Shown: positions 1 through 6,451, numbered from the stretch's first letter. The stretch: DNA of 9,139 nt from Spirochaetaceae bacterium (GCA_031255655.1 JAIRSB010000218.1:1-9139), one strand, 5' to 3'. Notes: a model not told the origin generated them from the sequence alone. Translations and numbers: made by a program.

Positions 1-653
1 CTCCGGTATACATAAGCAAAAGCGGCCAGAAATACCACCGGATTGACTGCCGCGCGCTGCGGAGTTCAAAACAAAAAATATCGCTCAAAGACGCGCTGAA
101 CGCGGGCTACGAGGCCTGCGCTTTGTGCGCTCCTGCCGCTCCAAGCGGCGGGAGCGCACTGAACGCTGCCGTTCCGTATCGAGTGAACGCCGCCGGGCTT
201 TCTTCGTACAAGCTGGCGGATACTCGAAAGATGCTGGGCGCGAGGGTTACCCGCCATGTGGACGGTGACACGGTGCACATCACGATTGAAAACCCGCCTA
301 CTGGTCTGAAAAAAGTGGAGAAAGTGCGCATGATTGGGGTGGATACGCCGGAGACGGCACATCCGAACCGGGGGCTGGAATATTTTGGCGCGGAGGCCAG
401 CGCATTTACAAAAGACGCGCTTCTTGGGAAAGATGTGTTTATCGCTCTGGACTGGGACACTCGCGACAAATACGGCCGTCTGCTGGCTTACATTTATACG
501 GCAGACGGCGAATGTCACAACGCCTCGCTCATAAAACAGGGGTTTTCCCGCGCCTATACACGTTTTCCGTTTCAGTTTCTGGACGAATTCCGTACGCTGG
601 AACAAAAATCCCGCTCCGCGAAGAAAGGGCTTTGGGCGGACAGGGAATCATAA
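1..653 (+). CDS. Cys/His (zinc) module fused to staphylococcal nuclease-like (thermonuclease) domain, 5'-partial
   Basis: The reading frame (codons from base 3) is open from the window edge, so the gene starts upstream; the TTG at 123 is internal. Bases 3-131 encode a small module of the form Y-H-x3-C ... C-x2-C: His at 36, Cys at 48, 117 and 126. This is the pattern of a probable zinc-binding module known from other secreted or competence-type nucleases. A linker follows (about 129-230), then an SNase fold (about 231-638) with the full catalytic set. VDGDT is near 258-272, R-x4-D-T-P-E is at 327-353 (equivalents of Arg35, Asp40, Thr41 and Glu43 of S. aureus nuclease), and D-K-Y-G-R ends at 479 (Arg87 equivalent). 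The domain is therefore expected to be an active Ca2+-dependent, sugar-nonspecific phosphodiesterase. It ends in TAA at 651. Cellular location cannot be judged because the N-terminus is missing. In relatives the zinc module is often C-terminal to the nuclease; here it comes first. The nuclease call is firm, the zinc role inferred. Confidence 0.88.
   Translation, partial: PVYISKSGQKYHRIDCRALRSSKQKISLKDALNAGYEACALCAPAAPSGGSALNAAVPYRVNAAGLSSYKLADTRKMLGARVTRHVDGDTVHITIENPPTGLKKVEKVRMIGVDTPETAHPNRGLEYFGAEASAFTKDALLGKDVFIALDWDTRDKYGRLLAYIYTADGECHNASLIKQGFSRAYTRFPFQFLDEFRTLEQKSRSAKKGLWADRES
125..159. repeat. Near-perfect palindrome inside the nuclease gene
   Basis: Bases 125-140 and 144-159 pair over 16 positions (15 Watson-Crick, one G-T at 134/150) around the 3-nt loop CCA. 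The hairpin lies exactly in the linker between the Cys/His module and the SNase domain and encodes an Ala/Pro/Ser/Gly-rich stretch. This resembles palindromic elements inserted in frame into coding sequence, but insertion is inferred; the hairpin itself is seen directly. Confidence 0.75.
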
Positions 654-690
654 AGCGGCGGGTAGCGTATTCCATAGGTTCGCCGTTTTT
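652..690 (+). terminator. Possible weak intrinsic terminator of the nuclease gene
   Basis: Bases 652-660 (AAAGCGGCG) can pair with 681-689 (CGCCGTTTT) in a 9-bp stem with one G-T pair, around a 20-nt loop. Five T residues (686-690) end the structure and partly form the stem. It overlaps the TAA stop. The long loop and short T-run make this a weak candidate. Confidence 0.3.
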
Positions 691-766
691 GGGCGCAGAA
701 AAGTCCGCGATTTTTCTTTTAAATCTACCTCCTAAATTCCATCATAGGGTGTTAAAAAACTATTGC

Positions 767-795
767 TTGAATTCTTTCTAAAAAACGTGTAGAAT
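767..795 (+). promoter_or_regulatory. Sigma-70-type promoter for the lipoprotein gene
   Basis: A -35-like TTGAAT (767-772) and a -10-like TAGAAT (790-795) are separated by exactly 17 bp. They sit in an AT-rich stretch that contrasts with the GC-rich coding DNA. Initiation would be near 802, giving a 5' leader of roughly 45 nt before the ATG at 848. The rest of 654-847 holds no credible gene. Confidence 0.65.
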
Positions 796-834
796 ACTCT
801 TTACTAAGCTGTAGGCTAGATAGATTAGATTTTT

Positions 835-840
835 GGAGGA
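835..840 (+). promoter_or_regulatory. Shine-Dalgarno site GGAGGA
   Basis: A strong GGAGGA lies 7 nt upstream of the ATG at 848. It fixes the start of the lipoprotein open frame and shows that translation begins on the signal-peptide side of the poly-G tract. Confidence 0.85.
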
Positions 841-847
841 TTAAAGA

Positions 848-1270
848 ATGAAACATTTACGCACATTCACCCGCACCGCGGCCATCGTAACGACCATCGC
901 CGCATTGTGCGCGTTAGCCTTCGTAGGCTGTGAAACCGATTCTGGCGACGACTATGATGAACCTTTTGCGTGGCAGGATAGAGGTTCAAAGAATTATAAC
1001 ATCAAAGTGCCGGAAGCAAACGAGAGAGGCGGTATAACAGCAAGCCCTAACCCCGCTAAACTCGGAACGCCGATAACGATAAATTACATCCCGCCGCTGC
1101 CGCCAGAAAACGGAGACGCAGCAAGGACGCAAAACCAGGGTGTATACACTGTAACCTCGATAACGGGCACTTACGCAGAAGGCCAGAAAACGCTCAACAT
1201 CGTAAAAAATAGCGAAGGGGGGGGGGGGGGGCTGGAAGTTCTCCATGCCCGAAACGGCCGTAACGCTTAA
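848..1270 (+). CDS. N-terminal part of a large surface lipoprotein, cut short by a frameshift at poly-G
   Basis: As sequenced this frame encodes 140 residues. Residues 1-28 are a lipoprotein signal peptide: basic n-region, hydrophobic core of about 15 residues, and a lipobox ending F-V-G-C with Cys28 as the probable lipidated residue. An acidic tether follows. From about residue 55 the sequence reads like a divergent InlB B-repeat (G-x-I-T-A-S-P-N-P-A, then a pattern of beta strands). The domain breaks off after Glu123, where a run of 15 G (five Gly codons) shifts into 12 unrelated residues and TAA at 1268. The missing end of the domain, W-K-F-S-M-P-E-T-A-V-T-L-N-A, is found in the next frame (codons 1233-1274). 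So this is not an independent small gene but the first 123 codons of the gene that continues to 4382. The short form would still be exported as a lipoprotein. The start is supported by GGAGGA 7 nt upstream. Confidence 0.85.
   Translation: MKHLRTFTRTAAIVTTIAALCALAFVGCETDSGDDYDEPFAWQDRGSKNYNIKVPEANERGGITASPNPAKLGTPITINYIPPLPPENGDAARTQNQGVYTVTSITGTYAEGQKTLNIVKNSEGGGGGLEVLHARNGRNA
1217..1231 (+). repeat. Poly-G tract (15 G), candidate phase-variation switch
   Basis: There are 15 consecutive G (1217-1231) inside the lipoprotein coding sequence. With 15 G translation stops at 1268. One fewer G (14; also 11 or 17) joins codon 123 to the 1233-4382 frame and yields about 1177 residues. A 13/16-G allele enters a third frame that also stops quickly (TAA near 1262). 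Homopolymeric G tracts are an established slipped-strand phase-variation mechanism, used in Treponema pallidum among others. The tract and frames are seen directly; switching is inferred, and a homopolymer base-calling error is possible. Confidence 0.85.
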
Positions 1271-4200
1271 CGCCGAGTACGGCGAATTTATCCCGTCTTC
1301 AGACGCTTTCCTGTCCTCAATAATCATTTACAATGAAAAAGGCGACGAAATAGAACAAGCCGAAGTAAACGAAAATGAATATACGTACACGATAACGGTA
1401 CCCTACAATGCCGGAACAATAAAAATCCTGGCGAAACCACGCGATATTTACGCCGTCCCGGAACTTGCGGACGGACTGAGATTTCTGGACGACGACATAG
1501 AGATTGAGGAAGGCAGAAACAACTTCAATATCAAAGTAACATCAAGCGACGGACAAGTTACGCGGGACTACACGTTGATACTCAGACGCGCCCCCGACCT
1601 CTCACTCGAAGTGTTTAAGATATCCGGTACGGACGCCCTCAAAGTGTTTAAGATGACGGGCACAGACAAAAAAGAATGCGTCAATGGAGAACTGGACAAA
1701 GACGCATTCGCTCCGCAGGCAATTATAGTAACCGAAAAAAACGTTCAGATAGAAGCTGTGCCGGCGAACGATAAAGCCAGAGCAGAGGGCGACGTAAATA
1801 CTTCTTTCGAGGCCTCTTCGCGTTATCAGACGAAAACCTTCACCGTAACAGCGACAGCGCAAGGAGAGACATATTCACGCAGCTACGCGATAAACGTGAT
1901 TTATAACGACAACGGCGAAGCTCCCGCCAATTCCTACCACACATTGAAACTGATGTACAACTACACCGGAGCGGAAAACAACGGACTGTACCGCACAATA
2001 GTCGTTCCGGTAACCGGAAGCGACGGTGCTGGGGACGAGCTGACGGTGAAAGAAGGCTTGGACGAAGGCAAGATGGGTATAAGACGGGAGAATTACGAAT
2101 TTACAGGCTGGTACGAAAGCAAGTCCGGCGGAGCGGAGTTTAACACGGCTAATCCGGTAAAGCAGAGCATAGAGTTGTACGCTCACTGGAGAGCGGTTGA
2201 TTACACACTCACCTTTGACTATAACTACCCAACGCCCGCGCTCGACTCCGATCCCGCCTCGCCTGACCCGGTTGTTATAACCGGAAACTGCGAAACGCCT
2301 TTTGACACGTCAAAAGTACCCGCTCCCAAGCATCCGCATTACGAGTTTGACGGCTGGCACACGAGCAAAAACGTCCCCGCCACCTACACACTTCCCGCGA
2401 ACATCACGGAGACGCGGACGTTGTATGCTCATTGGAAGGGGAAGGAATACAGCGTGGAGTTTGACGCCGGCAGTGGGGCTCACCCTGAAAAGCAGACTGT
2501 CAAAGTAACTTATCCTGGCACTGTAAACTCTCCGGTTATTCCCCCCATAAAAACAGGTTACGGCTTTATCAAATGGCTTGACGGGAGCGGCAACGAATTC
2601 AAACCGTATATTCCGGCGGAAAACGGCGTCGTTTTCCACGCCAGTTGGGAGGCAGGAGTAGCTACACTCGCTCTGAATCCCAACTATACGGACGGGAACG
2701 CCGTGTATAAAAAAACATCGCAAAACGGCCCGCTTGCTCTAACTGAGGCGGATAAACCCAAACGGGACGGGTACACATTTGCGGGCTGGTACGACGATCC
2801 GAACGGCGGCACACGTTACGGCGGCGCGGACGGCGTGTACGCTTTCAGCAGCTACACCGGAACACCCGCGGTGTTGTACGCTCGCTGGGCGGGGGCGCAG
2901 CACACGCTCACGCTCAAGCTGGAGCCGAACGGTGCGGCTGATCAAACGATAACATCAACATATCCGGCGGATGTTGTCCTGCCGCTTCCGTCAAGAATGG
3001 GCTACGATTTCGCAGGCTGGTACGAAAAAAGCGATTTTTCCGGCTCACGCATGGACAACGGCTCGACTATTAGAGCCTACAACGGCTCACCTAACATCTT
3101 GTTCGCCAAATGGACGGTGAAAAACTATAGGCTTGTGTTCGACTACAACGGCGGGACAGGCGGTCCCGCGTCAATGACTTTAACTTATTTTGATGCCGGA
3201 ACGCTGCCTACTCCGTCAAAAGACGGCTACACGTTCGCGGGCTGGTACAAAAACAGTAGTTTAACCGAAAAATTCGGGGACGGCGGCTCCAGTGTTAGCG
3301 GCTACGACGGCTCATTTTCCACTTTGTACGCTAAATGGGATATCAACGGTTATACAGTAACTTTTTACAAAGGCTACAACAACGAAGTTCTTTCAACAGA
3401 AATATCGGTAAGCCACGGCGCGCCCGTTTCGCTGCCGGCAATAAACATTACCCGTCAGGGCTATGCCGCCAAAGGCTGGTACACGGCAAGTTCCGGCGGC
3501 TCCAAACTCACAGGTAGTCAAAAGATTACCGGAAACACTAATTTCTATATTCAGTGGATAGCCTACAACGACACGGACACGGCTATTCCGCCGGACGCTT
3601 CCGGCGGCGAAGTTAAATATGTCAGCACGTCAGCGGGCTTTGACGAAGTTCATATTTTCAGGAGAAGCGACGATTTAATTGTTTCAACAGCGCCTGAGGC
3701 CAACAAGGTGATGATGCTGGTAGTAGCGGGCGGCGGTGGAGGCGGTTATTCGGAAACTGAACGTTTTGGCGGCTCCGGCGGCGGAGGCGGCGGCTTATTG
3801 CAGCCTTCAAATTTGACTTTGAAAGCGTCTACATACACCGTTAAAGTTGGTGGCGGCGGCAGCGCGGGTGGCAGCGGCAGTACACACGGTGGACTTGGCG
3901 GGGATTCCAAAATAACCGGAAGCGGCATAAGCGGCATTGAAGCTAAAGGAGGAGGAGGCGGCGCAAGACACATGGCTGGCGACGGGAGAAAGGGTAATAA
4001 TGGCGGTTCCGGCGGCGGCGGTTATAGCTCCTCCGGCGGCGGTGGCAGCGGCGTTAGCAGACAGGGTAACTCCGGCGGCAGTCATGGAAGCTTTGGCAAC
4101 GCCGGAGGCGGCGGATATGCCGGCGCGGGCACTGCCGCTGTAGAAGGCAACTGTGCACAGGGAGGAGCCGGACTATCTGCCTCGAGCGCCAATGTAACGA

Positions 4201-4382
4201 AAGATTTGACGGGTATAATAGGGATAAGTACATTCTCTGCCGGAGGAGATGGAGGCTACGGTCTGTACCGCTCTCCGACAAACAGCGGACGCGGAGGGGA
4301 CGGCGGAAAAGCCGGACCGGGCAACGCCGGCGCTGACGGTATTGTCATCGTTCGCTTCCCTTACAAATACGCCGGAAATTGA
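1245..4382 (+). CDS. Main part of the InlB-repeat / glycine-rich surface lipoprotein (out of frame in this copy)
   Basis: This 1045-residue frame (from the ATG at 1245) has no signal peptide and begins in the middle of a domain, so it is best read as the continuation of the gene starting at 848. Domains in order: end of a divergent InlB repeat (to about residue 12); a cadherin-like beta-sandwich (about 15-115, ending R-D-Y-T-L-I-L-R-R); a second one (about 131-222); seven InlB/Listeria-Bacteroides repeats (231-773), each with a G-Y-x-F-x-G-W-Y-like core and a L-Y-A-x-W-like end; and a Gly-rich domain (about 788-1041) starting V-V-A-G-G-G and ending G-A-D-G-I-V-I-V-R-F. Such architectures are typical of extracellular stalk-and-tip proteins; adhesion is a plausible but unproven role. 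An internal start at 1245 with GGAAG (1234-1238) upstream could allow weak cytoplasmic expression, but the product would lack an export signal. No catalytic domain is recognisable. Confidence 0.8.
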   Translation: MPETAVTLNAEYGEFIPSSDAFLSSIIIYNEKGDEIEQAEVNENEYTYTITVPYNAGTIKILAKPRDIYAVPELADGLRFLDDDIEIEEGRNNFNIKVTSSDGQVTRDYTLILRRAPDLSLEVFKISGTDALKVFKMTGTDKKECVNGELDKDAFAPQAIIVTEKNVQIEAVPANDKARAEGDVNTSFEASSRYQTKTFTVTATAQGETYSRSYAINVIYNDNGEAPANSYHTLKLMYNYTGAENNGLYRTIVVPVTGSDGAGDELTVKEGLDEGKMGIRRENYEFTGWYESKSGGAEFNTANPVKQSIELYAHWRAVDYTLTFDYNYPTPALDSDPASPDPVVITGNCETPFDTSKVPAPKHPHYEFDGWHTSKNVPATYTLPANITETRTLYAHWKGKEYSVEFDAGSGAHPEKQTVKVTYPGTVNSPVIPPIKTGYGFIKWLDGSGNEFKPYIPAENGVVFHASWEAGVATLALNPNYTDGNAVYKKTSQNGPLALTEADKPKRDGYTFAGWYDDPNGGTRYGGADGVYAFSSYTGTPAVLYARWAGAQHTLTLKLEPNGAADQTITSTYPADVVLPLPSRMGYDFAGWYEKSDFSGSRMDNGSTIRAYNGSPNILFAKWTVKNYRLVFDYNGGTGGPASMTLTYFDAGTLPTPSKDGYTFAGWYKNSSLTEKFGDGGSSVSGYDGSFSTLYAKWDINGYTVTFYKGYNNEVLSTEISVSHGAPVSLPAINITRQGYAAKGWYTASSGGSKLTGSQKITGNTNFYIQWIAYNDTDTAIPPDASGGEVKYVSTSAGFDEVHIFRRSDDLIVSTAPEANKVMMLVVAGGGGGGYSETERFGGSGGGGGGLLQPSNLTLKASTYTVKVGGGGSAGGSGSTHGGLGGDSKITGSGISGIEAKGGGGGARHMAGDGRKGNNGGSGGGGYSSSGGGGSGVSRQGNSGGSHGSFGNAGGGGYAGAGTAAVEGNCAQGGAGLSASSANVTKDLTGIIGISTFSAGGDGGYGLYRSPTNSGRGGDGGKAGPGNAGADGIVIVRFPYKYAGN
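1605..1670 (+). repeat. 33-bp imperfect tandem duplication in the lipoprotein gene
   Basis: Two adjacent 33-bp units (1605-1637, 1638-1670) encode L-E-V-F-K-I-S-G-T-D-A and L-K-V-F-K-M-T-G-T-D-K. They sit at the junction of the two cadherin-like domains and keep frame, which suggests a recent local duplication of the first strand of the second domain. Confidence 0.7.
1935..3563 (+). repeat. Seven tandem InlB/Listeria-Bacteroides-type repeat domains
   Basis: Units are at about 1935-2195, 2199-2441, 2445-2654, 2658-2894, 2898-3119, 3123-3344 and 3348-3563, 70-87 residues each. Each starts with a Y-x-L-x-F-like strand, has a central G-Y-x-F-x-G-W motif (weakened to G-Y-G-F-I-K-W in unit 3 and G-Y-A-A-K-G-W in unit 7) and ends in A-x-W or a variant. 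Units 4-6 are most alike. The family forms small beta-grasp-like folds that make extended stalks on bacterial surface proteins. DNA identity between units is low, so they are old protein repeats and not fresh DNA duplications. Confidence 0.85.
3606..4367 (+). other. Segment encoding a C-terminal glycine-rich domain
   Basis: About 250 residues with many G3-G6 runs between short hydrophobic or polar stretches. The landmarks match the glycine-rich domain seen at the ends of bacterial surface and phage tail proteins: an opening strand M-L-V-V-A-G-G-G, a middle strand Y-T-V-K-V-G-G-G-G-S, and the closing G-A-D-G-I-V-I-V-R-F-P-Y. In phage adhesins of this general composition the Gly runs pack as polyglycine-II helices that present variable loops; whether that fold applies here is inference. 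The region is rich in GGC/GGN codons but has no long mononucleotide run. Confidence 0.7.
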
Positions 4383-4387
4383 TGCTT

Positions 4388-4432
4388 GCCCAAGCCGCCA
4401 TGCTGCGCGTAGCGCACCATGGCGGCTTGGGC
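4388..4432. terminator. Long hairpin 1 between convergent genes
   Basis: Bases 4388-4402 pair perfectly with 4418-4432 (15 bp). After a single C/C mismatch, 4404-4408 pairs with 4412-4416 around a GTA loop. It lies 5 bp after the lipoprotein stop. No T-run follows on either strand, so it is either a factor-assisted bidirectional terminator or a repeat palindrome; the structure is certain, the role is not. Confidence 0.6.
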
Positions 4433-4434
4433 TT

Positions 4435-4461
4435 GGGAGTTTGCGCGCAGCGCAAACTCCC
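4435..4461. terminator. Long hairpin 2 between convergent genes
   Basis: Bases 4435-4446 (GGGAGTTTGCGC) and 4450-4461 (GCGCAAACTCCC) form a perfect 12-bp stem with loop GCA, two bases after hairpin 1. Like hairpin 1 it has a GCGC-flanked 3-nt loop and lacks a T-run. Together they probably stop transcription from both sides. The rest of the interval (4462-4522) shows no gene. Confidence 0.6.
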
Positions 4462-4522
4462 GCCCTTGTAGCGGCGCGGCGTATTGAGACTGCTTCTTTG
4501 TGTTTGGTAAGAGTAAAAGGTT

Positions 4523-6451
4523 TTACGCGGCGGGGGTTGTGAGTTTTAGAAATTCTTCCTCGTTAATACACGGAATTCCCAGCTTTTCAGCTTTTCGGCT
4601 TTTTGTGGAAGAGCCTGCCGCTTCGTTTGTTACAAGATAGTCGAGAGACTGGATGACGGCTGATTTTACCAAACCGCCCAGAGCTTTAACTCTGGCTTCA
4701 GCGTCCGCACGTTTCATCGTTTTAAGCTCTCCGGTAAAACAGAAAGATTTACCCGCGAGCGGGAGGCTTTCTCCGTCCGTGATGGTAATGAAACCTGTTT
4801 TAAGCGTAGCGTCCATATCGTCCGCCGTTTCCTTCAAACCGTTTATTATGGCGCGGGCAGTAAGTTCTCCCATGCGAAATATACCGGATAACGCTTCCAC
4901 ATCCGCTTCACGAAGTTTTTCTAGGCTGTTGTAACCCGCCTGTGTAACATACTCCATGATTTGACTGCCGACACCCTCGATATCAAAACCCGCTATGAAA
5001 TCGGCAAGAGACAGAGCGCGCGGCGTTCTGATATTGTTTACCAGTTTTGCCGCCGAAATTTCACCCATACGCTCAAACGACGCTAATTCTTTTGTTTCCA
5101 GCACGTAAAGGTCGGCTACACGCCTGATTCGCCCCTCGTTAAAAAGCCGAAGCAACGTTTTTTTTCCGGCTTCGCGTATATCAAGTACATTCACCCACTT
5201 TTTTATCCGGTGAAGCAGCCGCTTAGGGCAGTCGGTGTTTGGGCAGTACAACCTAACACCGGCATCAATCAATTCCGTACCGCAGACACCGCAAACCTTG
5301 GGAATATCTATGGAACGCAAATTGTTTTCTTGATTGAACAGCGGCATGGCGGAATCCTCTTCCGGTTCGCCGGACAGCAAATCCGCCCTGCCCTCGATTT
5401 TCGGTATTATTTCGCCCCGTTTTACGACAATGACGCTGGAACCGATGCTCAATTTAAGGTCGCGTATCATCGCGGGATTGCATAAATTAGCCCGCTTTAC
5501 CCGCGTACCGGCGATACGCACAGGCTCGATTATCCCGATGGGAGTGTATGTTGCCCCCGATTCGCTCCATTCCACATCTTTCAGAACGCTTATCGCCTGC
5601 TCAAGCTCGAATTTGAACGCGATTTGACGTTCAGGACGGGCGCGTCGCAGGTCTTCCATGTCGGTTTTGTTGTCTTTAACCACAAGTCCGTCTATGTCGA
5701 AGGGCAAGTTCATACGCTGTCCGGCAACCTCGCTTCTGTATTGAATCACCACTTCCGCGCTGTCGAACTCTTTCGTTTCGCTCACTGTAAAGCCGCGCTC
5801 GCGCAGCCACGCGATTTTTCCGGTCTCGGTGGTGAAATACCCGTCGTCCCCGCTTGCCGATACATCATAGACTATCAGCGTAAGATCTTCGCAGCCATCC
5901 CCGTCTTTCCTTCGCATTAGTCCGTTAGCCGCGTTGCGGCAGTTTGCTTTGCCGCTATATTTTGCCCGCCATATATCATGGAACATCAGTACTTCGCCGC
6001 GCACTCCGCCGCTCCAATCCATGCCGATATTTGTTACAACCCCCCGCATCTTACGGGCGTTCGCGCTTATGTCGTCCCCTATTACGCCGTCTCCGCGGGT
6101 CAATGCCCTGTCAAGCCGTCCGTTTTTATACTGAAGTTCAAGACTTGCCCCGTCCAGCTTGTACTGAGTGATGAACAGCGGCAGTTTCAGTTTGTCCGCC
6201 CATTCACGGAATTCGTCGGGATTCGCAGCCTTTTCCTGGCTGCCCATAGGAATAAGATGACGCGCCTTGGGAAAGCCGTCGGTTTTGTCCGCGCCTATCC
6301 GTTTAATAACCGGACTTTCCGGAGAGAGGTGTTTTAACTCGTCCCAAAGAGCGTCGAATTCCGCGTCCGAAATTTCAGCTTCGCCGTTATAATACGATGC
6401 CTGATATCCACTTATTAGATTTTCAAGCTCCGCTATCCGAGCTTTTTCCAT
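4523..6451 (-). CDS. ligA: NAD+-dependent DNA ligase LigA
   Basis: LigA seals nicks in DNA during replication and repair using NAD+ as adenylate donor. The 642-residue protein is near the usual 650-670 and has every domain. Domain Ia (residues 1-60) includes S-D-A-E-F-D at 28-33. The adenylation domain has the nucleophilic Lys98 in Y-K-L-D-G, T-R-G-D-G at 118-122, V-R-G-E-V at 150-154, I-D-G-L-V-V-K at 253-259 and A-F-K-F at 278-281. An OB fold covers about 300-360, a four-Cys zinc finger uses Cys387, 390, 403 and 408, helix-hairpin-helix repeats span about 420-545, and an intact BRCT domain covers about 557-638. Oddities: the residue two before the catalytic Lys is Gln96 where the classical motif has Glu, and the NMN-site Tyr-His pair reads Tyr-Tyr (20-21). 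I believe such changes are treponeme-typical but could not check. The ATG at 6451 is the only credible start; no Shine-Dalgarno is visible. It lies 39 nt downstream of the flcA-like gene on the same strand. Confidence 0.96.
   Translation of the reverse strand: MEKARIAELENLISGYQASYYNGEAEISDAEFDALWDELKHLSPESPVIKRIGADKTDGFPKARHLIPMGSQEKAANPDEFREWADKLKLPLFITQYKLDGASLELQYKNGRLDRALTRGDGVIGDDISANARKMRGVVTNIGMDWSGGVRGEVLMFHDIWRAKYSGKANCRNAANGLMRRKDGDGCEDLTLIVYDVSASGDDGYFTTETGKIAWLRERGFTVSETKEFDSAEVVIQYRSEVAGQRMNLPFDIDGLVVKDNKTDMEDLRRARPERQIAFKFELEQAISVLKDVEWSESGATYTPIGIIEPVRIAGTRVKRANLCNPAMIRDLKLSIGSSVIVVKRGEIIPKIEGRADLLSGEPEEDSAMPLFNQENNLRSIDIPKVCGVCGTELIDAGVRLYCPNTDCPKRLLHRIKKWVNVLDIREAGKKTLLRLFNEGRIRRVADLYVLETKELASFERMGEISAAKLVNNIRTPRALSLADFIAGFDIEGVGSQIMEYVTQAGYNSLEKLREADVEALSGIFRMGELTARAIINGLKETADDMDATLKTGFITITDGESLPLAGKSFCFTGELKTMKRADAEARVKALGGLVKSAVIQSLDYLVTNEAAGSSTKSRKAEKLGIPCINEEEFLKLTTPAA

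Noticed and set aside
66..605. 179-codon minus-strand ORF opposite the nuclease
   Set aside because: The plus strand carries all SNase catalytic motifs; the minus translation is Arg/His-rich with no recognisable domain.
123..653. A nuclease gene starting at TTG 123
   Set aside because: The frame is open to the left edge and encodes a recognisable Y-H-x3-C module, so the TTG is internal.
654..847. Small gene, tRNA or riboswitch in the 194-bp gap
   Set aside because: No ORF with a ribosome site, no cloverleaf and no recognisable aptamer; only the promoter, leader and a weak hairpin.
1935..3563. Tandem repeats as a CRISPR array or recent DNA repeat
   Set aside because: Units are 210-260 bp, diverged at DNA level and conserved only as protein motifs.
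3746..4281. Several opposite-strand and shifted-frame ORFs across the glycine-rich region
   Set aside because: They are Pro-, Ala- or Arg-rich mirror images of GGN codons; the real frame ends in the recognisable G-I-V-I-V-R-F motif.
4249..4542. Plus-strand ORF crossing the lipoprotein stop and both hairpins
   Set aside because: It overlaps the 3' ends of two well-supported genes and has no ribosome site or recognisable protein features.
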